19,050 bases of DNA from JAZDHV01 sp043810355 (GCA_043810355.1 JBDROB010000059.1:1-19050), one strand, 5' to 3'; numbered from the stretch's first letter, positions 9,030 to 14,525 are shown. Made by a program: numbers and translations. The notes: generated by a model from the sequence alone, not told the origin.

Positions 9030-9614
9030 ATGACAACAAAGAGTGCAGCTAGAAGACTTGGTGTTATGTTTGATCTAGATGACCTTGCTAATTATTTTTC
9101 AACTAGACCTGAATTAGTGGCAGAAGCAGTGGAAAAAGGGCTCATTCCTCATGATCATGGCTTATTATTGAGAGGGAATGGATTGGATTGCAATTTAGAT
9201 CCTTTTACAATGGTTGATTTTAAGGATTTATTGTCAATCTTGCCATATCAAAGGTCAGCAGAAGATTATCCAGATGAGGCAATCCTATTCTCAAATCCTA
9301 TAAAAAAAAGTGTTACAGTTGATCAAGGAAGAAGGATTTGCATACCTCCATCTTATTACAATCTTTTTCCTGAATCAGAAGGAAACTACAAGACATGTTT
9401 TATTGGTGAAAATAGGATTTTAAAGAGAATGATTGTTTTTCCAGAAGTCAATAATCCATTTGTTAATTTTGAAGGATATGTTTATGGTGAATCCCATATG
9501 GATAATCAGAGAAGGCTTTTGCTTTCTAAAGACTTATTTAAGCCTGGTGAGAAATTATGGGTGATTGGTGGCAACAGGCCTTATCTTGAAGTGACTCACA
9601 GAGTTGAGGAATAA
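9030..9614 (+). CDS. Protein with two AbrB/MraZ-like beta-hairpin repeats
   Basis: A 194-aa soluble protein. The N-terminal ~70 residues are helical (SAARRLGVMFDLDDLANYF) and could form a small helix-turn-helix. Two similar segments follow: VTVDQGRRICIPPSYYNLF (~95-113) and HMDNQRRLLLSKDLFKPGEK (~156-175). Both show the D-x-x-R-R-[IL]-x-[IL] pattern and a following short helix typical of swapped-hairpin AbrB/SpoVT domains. The duplicated layout recalls MraZ, although MraZ is bacterial and lacks this N-terminal part. A DNA-binding regulator is the best guess, from pattern only. The gene stands alone and converges with the permease gene 23 nt away. An 11-bp direct repeat (AGTTGAGGAAT, 9602-9612 and 9617-9627) spans the stop codon, a probable slippage duplication. 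Confidence 0.6.
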   Translation: MTTKSAARRLGVMFDLDDLANYFSTRPELVAEAVEKGLIPHDHGLLLRGNGLDCNLDPFTMVDFKDLLSILPYQRSAEDYPDEAILFSNPIKKSVTVDQGRRICIPPSYYNLFPESEGNYKTCFIGENRILKRMIVFPEVNNPFVNFEGYVYGESHMDNQRRLLLSKDLFKPGEKLWVIGGNRPYLEVTHRVEE

Positions 9615-9637
9615 TCAGTTGAGGAATGATCTAATAC

Positions 9638-10798
9638 TCATAAAACCATCTTCACAATCTCATAAGCCATCCCAAGGACAAATAATCCTATAAGAAGATA
9701 TTCTATAACTTTGTTTTTTGTAATGACATACTCAGGTTTTCTTTCGCCTAACTTTTTTGCTCTGATATATATGATGACAGTCATTATTCCTATTAACCCT
9801 AATGCAAAAGTTCCTGTAAATCCAAGAATATTGATAAAATTTGTGATATCAACAATAAATGAGTCAATAAAGAAAAAAATTATTGGCACTGATATTGTGA
9901 ATATCCATGACAATCTCCATCCAATATGGTCATCAAAATGGAACATCTCCTTTAATCCATAGCCTAATGCTAAAAAGCTTGTTGTGAGAGCAAATAATGC
10001 AAACAAGTTTGCAAATATCAGCATATTTCTTCCCATTATTTGCCCAAGTGCTATTGTTGCAATCCTTTGGTCAGGTTCAAGACTCTCAAAATTCTGTAAT
10101 CCAACAACACCCAGTACAACAAAGCTGAATATTATCGCAATCAGTATTGATATAGTTGTCCCGATTATTATTGCTTTTTTTAGCTCTTTCTTGTTCTTCT
10201 TGAGCTCTTCTTTCATCTCTGGTATTGCCACTGTGCCAAATAATGAGAATAGGATAACTCCATATGGTACAAGTATATTGTTAAAATTGACTGATTGCAG
10301 ATTTGAGTAATTGATTTTTGTGAATGAGATTACAGTTATTAATACTAGGATCCCAATGAGGATCATTGATATGCCCATCTCCCATCTTTTGATTGCCTTG
10401 ATTCCAATATATATTATTGTGCTGCAAAAGATAAAGAATCCAAATCCATAATATATTGGGTTTCCTCCAAATATCGTCGACAATAACTCTCCGCTGGCAA
10501 TCAGGTAGGCAATCAAGGCGCCGTAGATGCTTAGTATGAAAAGTGATGCAACAATGAATTTTCCTTTTTTTCCGATATATTTTTCTGCAAATCCTGTTAT
10601 CTGATGGTTTCCTTTTGTCCTTAATACAATCTCGCCCATAAAGAGCTGAAGCATTAATATGAAGAATCCAATCACCAGGATGTCAATCAGTCCGACAATA
10701 AATCCTGCTTTTGCAATGACATAGGGAATGCCTAGAACCCCTGCTCCAATTGTGGCTCCGACTAATGTCGCTACTGCCTCCCATACCTCTTTTTTCAT
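9638..10798 (-). CDS. Aromatic amino acid permease family transporter
   Basis: A 386-aa integral membrane protein with about 11 hydrophobic spans and short loops. Residues ~10-30 read ATLVGATIGAGVLGIPYVI. The unwound GAxIGxGxLxxP motif in span 1 is where APC-superfamily transporters bind the substrate amino group. The overall pattern fits the Trp/Tyr permease or AA_trans branch (SdaC/TyrP-like), a proton- or sodium-coupled amino acid importer. The substrate cannot be fixed from sequence. On the minus strand a TATA-like AGTTTAAATA (10821-10830) lies ~27 nt before the ATG, and GAGG (10807-10810) is placed as a ribosome binding site. The TrmB-like regulator gene is immediately upstream on the same strand (88-nt gap), so it may control this gene (inference). 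Confidence 0.85.
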   Translation of the reverse strand: MKKEVWEAVATLVGATIGAGVLGIPYVIAKAGFIVGLIDILVIGFFILMLQLFMGEIVLRTKGNHQITGFAEKYIGKKGKFIVASLFILSIYGALIAYLIASGELLSTIFGGNPIYYGFGFFIFCSTIIYIGIKAIKRWEMGISMILIGILVLITVISFTKINYSNLQSVNFNNILVPYGVILFSLFGTVAIPEMKEELKKNKKELKKAIIIGTTISILIAIIFSFVVLGVVGLQNFESLEPDQRIATIALGQIMGRNMLIFANLFALFALTTSFLALGYGLKEMFHFDDHIGWRLSWIFTISVPIIFFFIDSFIVDITNFINILGFTGTFALGLIGIMTVIIYIRAKKLGERKPEYVITKNKVIEYLLIGLFVLGMAYEIVKMVL

Positions 10799-10886
10799 AT
10801 TCTTATCCTCATTTATTGATTATTTAAACTTTCTTATTAATTTTATGCAAGTTTCTAATTACTTGTAATTTAGTCTTTACTACTCA

Positions 10887-11630
10887 TTATTTTTTGGCCA
10901 ATTCCCACAAAAAATCAAAATTTACTTTGTATGATTTTGCAACCTCTTTGCTTCTTATCAGAGTTGCAATCGGCTGCTCTCCCCAGACCATTATCGCTAC
11001 CTTGTCACCATAGATCCATGTTGTTGCTGGAGTTTCCTGCATATTTGAGCAAAAACGCATTTGGCAGATGGGAAATTTATCTTTTGATTTCTTTTTTCTT
11101 ATTTTTTCATTAAAAAGGATTTTTAATTGAATTCTGTTTTCTTTTCTTTTCAAATGCCATTGCCTTGCATAGTGTGTGAATAAACTTACAAACTTGCCTT
11201 CTGCTCCAAAAACAAGTAATTCTTTTTTTGTCTTTATTACATCTTCAGCCACTGATTTAATTCCTTTCCTGCCTTTAAAAATTGTAGCTTCTTGAGGTCC
11301 CTTGCTTAGCATTCTTTTAGCCTTTAATTCAGGAAGTATTGAATTTACTAATTTCTTTTTTTGTTCTAGCTCTTCCTGTTTTTCAGACAGGAACTTAGTG
11401 ATTCTAGTTGGTTCAGCAGCTTCAAAATATTTTCTATTTGCTTTTATAACATAGCTGACAAGGCCTTTTTCTATAAGTCTTTCCAAAGCATCATATACAT
11501 TTGTTCTATTAATACTTGACTTTTTTGTGATTTCTCCTGCCAGGGCAGATCCTAAACCAAGAAGATCAAGATAGATTTTTACTTCGTTTCCTGCTAATCC
11601 TGCGTTTTCAAGTATTAATTTTGGATTCAT
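10887..11630 (-). CDS. TrmB-family transcriptional regulator
   Basis: A 247-aa cytosolic regulator. Residues ~8-65 form the classic TrmB winged helix: GLAGNEVKIYLDLLGLGSAL, then the recognition-helix region INRTNVYDALERLIEKGLVS. A coiled coil for dimerisation follows (~80-105, FLSEKQEELEQKKKLVNSI). The C-terminal part (~115-247) matches the TrmB effector or PLD-like fold (GRKGIKSVAEDVI, LLVFGAEGKF). TrmB proteins sense sugars or other metabolites and repress or activate transport and metabolic genes; the ligand here is unknown. A TATA box (AGTTTAAATAC, ~11652-11662) about 27 nt before the ATG suggests a leaderless transcript. A perfect palindrome just upstream of it is a likely binding site for this protein or a relative. 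A divergent pair of paralogous genes lies on the other side. Confidence 0.85.
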   Translation of the reverse strand: MNPKLILENAGLAGNEVKIYLDLLGLGSALAGEITKKSSINRTNVYDALERLIEKGLVSYVIKANRKYFEAAEPTRITKFLSEKQEELEQKKKLVNSILPELKAKRMLSKGPQEATIFKGRKGIKSVAEDVIKTKKELLVFGAEGKFVSLFTHYARQWHLKRKENRIQLKILFNEKIRKKKSKDKFPICQMRFCSNMQETPATTWIYGDKVAIMVWGEQPIATLIRSKEVAKSYKVNFDFLWELAKK

Positions 11631-11668
11631 ATAGGGTGCATATGTTTTTCAGTATTTAAACTTTGTTA

Positions 11669-11693
11669 TTGTTGTAATATAGTATTACAACAA
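11669..11693. promoter_or_regulatory. 25-bp perfect inverted repeat between divergent promoters
   Basis: The arms TTGTTGTAATA (11669-11679) and TATTACAACAA (11683-11693) are exact reverse complements around a 3-bp TAG centre. Beyond one mismatch the match continues for three more pairs on each side (GTT 11665-11667, AAC 11695-11697). The site is flanked by the TATA box of the TrmB-like gene (11652-11662) and a TATA-like AGTATACTAT (11701-11710) for the paralog pair. A further half-site, TATTACAAA, lies at 11726-11734, 43 bp from the right arm. This is the expected placement for a dimeric operator controlling both directions. Confidence 0.75.
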
Positions 11694-11738
11694 AAACTTA
11701 AGTATACTATGTGTAGTTACTAATGTATTACAAATAAT

Positions 11739-11744
11739 GGAGGT
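11739..11744 (+). promoter_or_regulatory. Ribosome binding site that fixes the start at 11749
   Basis: GGAGGT at 11739-11744 sits 4 nt before the ATG at 11749 and overlaps the upstream in-frame ATG at 11737. It therefore favours 11749. The paralogous next gene also begins MFT after a TAGGAGG site, which supports the same choice. Confidence 0.65.
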
Positions 11745-11748
11745 TAAA

Positions 11749-12288
11749 ATGTTTACCTATGATACTAACATAATTAGTCAATTAAGAACTATGCTTGATG
11801 AAAGAACAGTCCTATATAAGGATTTGAATAAAGAACACCTTAGAGCAATTGGAATAAGGCAAGAGGATATATCAAAATCTTTTTTTCCAGTTTCCATTGA
11901 ACCAGGTACTTCAAGTAGATCAGAATGGATTTTTTATGTGGATCCATTGAGAGTAAGTCAAATAAGTATGGAATATCTAAACCCAGATTTAGATTTAGGT
12001 CATGATTATGATTTAATAATGCCGTCCAGAACTTTTCGAGCAGGCATATTAACCAGATATAAACCAAAATGGATTTTTAGTAAAAGACCAGCTAGACCTA
12101 ATAAAATTGTAGGTGAGCAAGCTTATTTATTTGAAAGTTATAATTCTGGTTTTGACTTTAATCCTGATCTTTTTCGAATTGGTAAAGATCAGAGAGTTTT
12201 GCCATTGTACGGTAGGTTTGTGTGGCTTGAAGAAATGTTGGAAGATACAGTGAAGACAGGAAGAGATTCACAAGTAGGAGGAAAATAA
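11749..12288 (+). CDS. Unknown protein, first of a tandem paralog pair
   Basis: A 179-aa protein from the preferred ATG (183 aa if the ATG at 11737 is used). No signal peptide or membrane span is seen, so it is probably cytosolic. It shares clear blocks with the next gene: LRAIGIRQ (~31-38), EWIFYVDPLRVSQISMEYLN (~59-78), RYKPKWIFSKRPARPNKIVG (~103-122) and RVLPLYGRF (~149-157). The conserved E-W-x-F-Y-V-D-x-x-R block followed by M-E-x-L-N-x-D-L is the strongest signature; I cannot assign it to a known family. The gene is transcribed divergently from the TrmB-like regulator across a large palindrome, so the pair is probably regulated by it. It may respond to the same signal as the nearby amino acid permease (inference). 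Confidence 0.75.
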   Translation: MFTYDTNIISQLRTMLDERTVLYKDLNKEHLRAIGIRQEDISKSFFPVSIEPGTSSRSEWIFYVDPLRVSQISMEYLNPDLDLGHDYDLIMPSRTFRAGILTRYKPKWIFSKRPARPNKIVGEQAYLFESYNSGFDFNPDLFRIGKDQRVLPLYGRFVWLEEMLEDTVKTGRDSQVGGK

Positions 12289-12289
12289 A

Positions 12290-12781
12290 ATGTTCACAGA
12301 AGACAAAGAAGCAATTGATGCTGTTAGGGAAATATTAGCAGGACATACTTTAGCGTATGCAGATCTTGATAGGATCGGATTAAGGGCAATTGGCTTGAAG
12401 CAATGGGATGGTCCAAGGAACTTTATGAGGGATGAAAGCACTGTGCATAGATTAGAGTGGTTATTCTATGTGGATGCATTTAGAGCTGGTAGTGTAGAGA
12501 TGGAGTCTTTAAATACTGATTTAAGAAGGGAAATGGCTACTGATTTTCTGATTTATCCAAGAGAAATCAAAGTAGATGTAACCACTGTTTATAAACCAAA
12601 AAGATTTCTCAGCAGTAAACCATCAAAGCCTTTGCAGATTGTCCATCAACATGCTTACGGAGAAGATAGTTGTTGGAAAGTTCCTAAAATGACTCAAATC
12701 CATTCAACACAGGAAGTTTTACCATTGTATGCTGAACAATTTAAGAAATTGGAGGAATTGATGAAAATCTCAGATGTTTAA
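12290..12781 (+). CDS. Unknown protein, second of a tandem paralog pair
   Basis: A 163-aa soluble protein starting one base after its paralog's stop codon. Its own ribosome binding site TAGGAGG (12275-12281) lies inside the end of the upstream gene, so the two are co-translated from one mRNA. The shared blocks are LRAIGLKQ (~31-38), EWLFYVDAFRAGSVEMESLN (~56-75), VYKPKRFLSSKPSKPLQIVH (~100-119) and EVLPLYAEQFKKLEEL (~142-157). It is ~16 residues shorter at the C-terminus and differs most between the last two blocks. No catalytic motif is recognised. A T-run (12782-12788) after the stop may end transcription. Confidence 0.75.
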   Translation: MFTEDKEAIDAVREILAGHTLAYADLDRIGLRAIGLKQWDGPRNFMRDESTVHRLEWLFYVDAFRAGSVEMESLNTDLRREMATDFLIYPREIKVDVTTVYKPKRFLSSKPSKPLQIVHQHAYGEDSCWKVPKMTQIHSTQEVLPLYAEQFKKLEELMKISDV

Positions 12782-12920
12782 TTTTTTTGTGATGATTTAT
12801 AGGCTGGGTAGAATCAAAGATATTCTGATAATAAAACAATGATCTAGTTTTCATAGACACAAAACAAGGATTTGCAAGAAAAATAGGATAAATTATCATA
12901 TATTGGATTAACAAATACAT

Positions 12921-13736
12921 TTAGAATCTAAACCCAAATTCAAGCAAGCCTGCTGGAACCTCAATCCTCTTTTCATCAGCATGATATTGCCCTCTCGCAA
13001 TATTGTATGATTTTTTAGATTGTTCTGCTGTTTCAGATAGATATGACTTCGCAGCCCTTTTTATTGTTTTTATTGAATGAGGCCATTCGCTTTTCTCTTG
13101 GAACAGCATTATTTCACCTGACTGCTCAGTCCCGAATATTGTTCTTACCAGTTCATCTCCATCACGGGTTTTAGTGCTGTCTTGATATACCCCAATGACA
13201 ATGCTGATTGGGTTGCTCCTTAATGTTCTTTTGAAATCTCTTCTTCTCATATTGTTCAGATGAAGCAGATCTTTTCTTGAAGCAAGTGCAATTCCATCCG
13301 GGTGTGAGTGGAATGTAATTAATGCATAATCTGTCCTTCTGTCACCTTCTCCATAAGGTATTTCGCCTTGCTTTGGCATAGGTGATTGAAATCCAATCTC
13401 ATGATTTCTGACAAACCTTTCAAAATCATCTTGATTGCTTTTGTTTCTGGGGTCTTTTCCTGTTTTATCAAGATATTCCCAGGCTAGCCTGTTCAGTCCT
13501 GATATTTGGCTTACTGAATCTTCATCGCCAATAGTGATGTATTTTGAAATATAGAGTTTTTCTGTTCTTGCTCTTTTGTAAACATCAAAAGCCGCTTCAT
13601 AGCCAGTCTCAGTTGTGATTCTGACTAGTTCTGAGATACCTTCTAGAATATAATCACGCTGAAGCACTTGTGTCAGAAACCTTGGACTAACTATATCATT
13701 TGCTCTTCTAGCTCTCTTGATTATTGTTTGTTCCAT
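12921..13736 (-). CDS. JAMM/MPN-motif (JAB-like) putative metallopeptidase
   Basis: A 271-aa soluble protein. Residues 139-156 read LITFHSHPDGIALASRKD and give a full JAMM signature H143-S-H145-x7-S153-x2-D156, the zinc ligands and catalytic Ser/Asp of the MPN+ fold. The general-acid Glu that normally precedes it may be E47 (TGYEAAFDVYKR) at the end of the first helix (inference). JAMM enzymes remove ubiquitin-like tags or act as deubiquitinase-like, DNA-repair (RadC) or sulfur-carrier proteases. No ubiquitin-like or E1 gene is in this window, so the substrate is unknown. The N-terminus is very basic and helical. The ATG lies 22 nt beyond the tRNA-Trp 3' end on the same strand with no clear TATA of its own, so readthrough from the tRNA promoter is possible. 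Confidence 0.7.
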   Translation of the reverse strand: MEQTIIKRARRANDIVSPRFLTQVLQRDYILEGISELVRITTETGYEAAFDVYKRARTEKLYISKYITIGDEDSVSQISGLNRLAWEYLDKTGKDPRNKSNQDDFERFVRNHEIGFQSPMPKQGEIPYGEGDRRTDYALITFHSHPDGIALASRKDLLHLNNMRRRDFKRTLRSNPISIVIGVYQDSTKTRDGDELVRTIFGTEQSGEIMLFQEKSEWPHSIKTIKRAAKSYLSETAEQSKKSYNIARGQYHADEKRIEVPAGLLEFGFRF

Positions 13737-13740
13737 CTTT

Positions 13741-13758
13741 TTAAAAGAAAAAATAAAA
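13741..13758 (-). terminator. T-rich tract after tRNA-Trp
   Basis: Read on the minus strand, the 18 bases after the tRNA discriminator base are almost all T, including runs of four and six. Archaeal RNA polymerase commonly stops at such tracts. The tract lies immediately before the JAMM gene, so termination here would separate the two units, while leakage would feed that gene. Confidence 0.4.
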
Positions 13759-13772
13759 TGGGGCTGCTGGGA

Positions 13773-13804
13773 TTTTCATGCCAAAATTATGGTCTTTTGG
13801 CAAA
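13773..13804 (-). other. T-loop intron of tRNA-Trp (position 59/60)
   Basis: Folding gives a near-canonical bulge-helix-bulge. The T-stem CTGGG/CCCAG is followed by a 4-bp helix TTCA (13810-13807) with TGAA (13778-13775), flanked by AAT bulges on opposite strands (13806-13804 and 13774-13772). An inner 8-bp stem TGCCAAAA/TTTTGGCA comes next, after one extra T. Cutting after the second base of each bulge removes exactly 32 nt and leaves the loop TTCAAAT. This geometry is what the archaeal tRNA splicing endonuclease recognises. Confidence 0.8.
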
Positions 13805-13825
13805 TTTGAACCCAGATCCACGGCT

Positions 13826-13875
13826 GTCTTCAGCAGAAAGATTATTCATCGCCGAAATGGCTCATCCCTCCATCA
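13826..13875 (-). ncRNA. 37/38 intron of tRNA-Trp with box C/D-like guide
   Basis: The 50-nt intron with G37 begins GTGATGG (box C-like). It then has GGAGG followed by ATGA (D'-like), later CGATGAA (C'-like) and finally CTGA (box D, 13835-13832). The guide TGGAGG before ATGA is complementary to tRNA bases 31-36, and the fifth base before ATGA faces C34. That is the position known to be 2'-O-methylated by the tRNA-Trp intron guide in Euryarchaeota. The D-box guide does not match the tRNA. The bulge-helix-bulge around this intron is imperfect (a C-A mismatch in the central helix), so exact ends are less certain than for the T-loop intron. Confidence 0.55.
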
Positions 13876-13899
13876 CTGGAGGCCGCTATACTAGCCAGC

Positions 13900-14082
13900 T
13901 TATACTACAGCCCCGATATTTCTTTGCTCAATTCATGGGCAGGTCGTGGGATTGAGCAAAGCGAAATGCTAAAAAATCAAAGATTTTTTGCACCCAAAAA
14001 CACTTTTTGTGTTTTTCGTGTCCCACTTAGCTACCTTGATCAAACTTAGAAAGTTTGGCCAAGTTATACTACAGCCCCGATA
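13900..14082 (-). repeat. 19-bp direct repeat of the tRNA-Trp 5' end
   Basis: An identical 19-bp segment (minus strand TATCGGGGCTGTAGTATAA) lies at 13900-13918, where it forms the tRNA-Trp 5' end, and again at 14064-14082, offset by 164 bp. Weaker similarity continues ~10 bp into the D-loop. The outer copy has no matching 3' acceptor half and cannot make a tRNA by itself. It could be an attachment-site-like duplication or a remnant of tandem tRNA copying. Confidence 0.8.
13919..14078 (-). ncRNA. Structured leader or insert upstream of tRNA-Trp
   Basis: Read on the minus strand this stretch holds four strong hairpins: CAAACTT/AAGTTTG, AAAAACAC/GTGTTTTT, AAAAAATC/GATTTTTT and an 11-bp CTTTGCTCAAT/ATTGAGCAAAG (13961-13951 and 13932-13922). 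The 18-nt loop of the last also pairs with upstream GGTAG (14035-14031) and GTGGG (14026-14022), giving either a pseudoknot or two exclusive folds. Transcription would come from a TATA-like ATTTAAATATC (14112-14102) about 25 nt before the outer repeat copy. No open reading frame is convincing here. The stretch may be a structured 5' leader, an inserted element or a separate small RNA. Confidence 0.45.
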
Positions 14083-14101
14083 GGATATCAGAATTTAAAT
14101 C

Positions 14102-14112
14102 GATATTTAAAT
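14102..14112 (-). promoter_or_regulatory. TATA box for the tRNA-Trp region
   Basis: On the minus strand ATTTAAATATC (14112-14102) is centred ~25 nt before the outer GGGGCTG copy. A second TTTAAAT lies at 14094-14100. No comparable TATA box precedes the inner tRNA copy, where the expected spot (13936-13945) is GC-rich. The tRNA precursor therefore probably starts near 14080. Confidence 0.5.
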
Positions 14113-14300
14113 GTTTTGGGTATTTGGAAAATACCCAAAGCTTAGAAATTTTATAAAATTTCTTTTGTTTTGGGAATTAGAATAATTCCCAAAGCTTAGA
14201 ATCTTTTCATAAGGTTTTTATTGTCTTGGGAAATTTTTTTTAATTCTCCAAATCTTAGAAAATTGATAATTTTTTATTGTTTTGGGATTAACTTTAAAAT
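14113..14300. repeat. Tandem array of two-hairpin units (period 54-56 bp)
   Basis: Units begin GTTTTGGG or GTCTTGGG at 14113, 14167, 14223 and 14279 (the last truncated). Each full unit has a first hairpin opened by TTGGG and closed by CCAA, then the shared CTTAGAA, then a second AT-rich hairpin. First-hairpin arms are TTTGGGTATTT/AAATACCCAAA in unit 1 and TTTGGGAATTA/TAATTCCCAAA in unit 2. Both are perfect despite sequence change, which indicates pairing is conserved. Unit 3 has one mismatch. The second hairpin of unit 1 is a perfect 20-bp palindrome (14144-14163). No gene is present. Confidence 0.75.
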
Positions 14301-14499
14301 GTCAGAAATTTTCCACCAGTTTTTAACTGGTGGCTGAAAGCCATTCCCCCTATTGGAATCAGAAAAATGCTCAAAAATGCAGAGCATTTTTGGCATGCCA
14401 GAAATTTTATTAAAATTTCTGAACACTAAGAACCACCAGTCCTATTATAAGGTAATTGCGGATTTAGTAGATCCCACCAGTCTCTGACTGGTGGTTCTT
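14301..14499. repeat. Cluster of palindromes built on CCACCAGT / ACTGGTGG
   Basis: Perfect stems are CCACCAGTT/AACTGGTGG (14313-14333), AAAAATGCTC/GAGCATTTTT (14363-14391), TGGCATGCCA (14391-14400) and CAGAAATTTTA/TAAAATTTCTG (14399-14421). CCACCAGTC/GACTGGTGG (14474-14494) is nested inside a 14-bp long-range pair, AAGAACCACCAGTC (14428-14441) with GACTGGTGGTTCTT (14486-14499). The motif CCACCAGT thus recurs three times forward and twice inverted. The two possible partners for 14486-14494 are mutually exclusive. No gene is present. Confidence 0.75.
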
Positions 14500-14525
14500 T
14501 AGATTCAAGCGTATTCTCAATAAGT

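Larger units (their letters stand above)
13759..13914 (-). tRNA. tRNA-Trp(CCA) with two introns
   Basis: The exons assemble to 74 nt with standard pairing. The acceptor is GGGGCTG (13914-13908) with CAGCCCC (13766-13760) and discriminator A13759. The D-stem GTAT pairs with GTAT through two G-U pairs, around a loop containing GG. The anticodon stem is GCGGC (13886-13882) with GCCGT (13824-13820). Loop bases C32 T33, anticodon CCA (13879-13877) and G37 are followed by a 50-nt intron (13875-13826), then A38. The variable loop is GGAT. The T-stem CTGGG (13815-13811) pairs with CCCAG (13771-13767). The T-loop TTCAAAT is interrupted by a 32-nt intron (13804-13773). CCA is not encoded. The acceptor matches what is known of archaeal tRNA-Trp, whose 37/38 intron is a conserved feature. 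The T-loop intron is the unusual part. There is no TATA box at the expected spot; the nearest good one is at ~14107. Confidence 0.88.

Noticed and set aside
9602..9627. 11-bp direct repeat AGTTGAGGAAT around a stop codon as a mobile-element target duplication
   Set aside because: Only four bases separate the copies and nothing is inserted; simple slippage explains it.
13668..13955. 95-aa open frame on the plus strand
   Set aside because: It overlaps the tRNA-Trp gene on the other strand and the start of the JAMM gene; the frame is a by-product of structured RNA sequence.
13915..14078. A second complete tRNA gene starting GGGGCTG at 14078
   Set aside because: No CAGCCCC acceptor partner, T-arm or acceptable anticodon loop exists before the functional copy begins at 13914.
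14113..14300. CRISPR array
   Set aside because: Repeats are palindromic and diverge between units, there are no unique spacers of constant length, and no cas genes are nearby.
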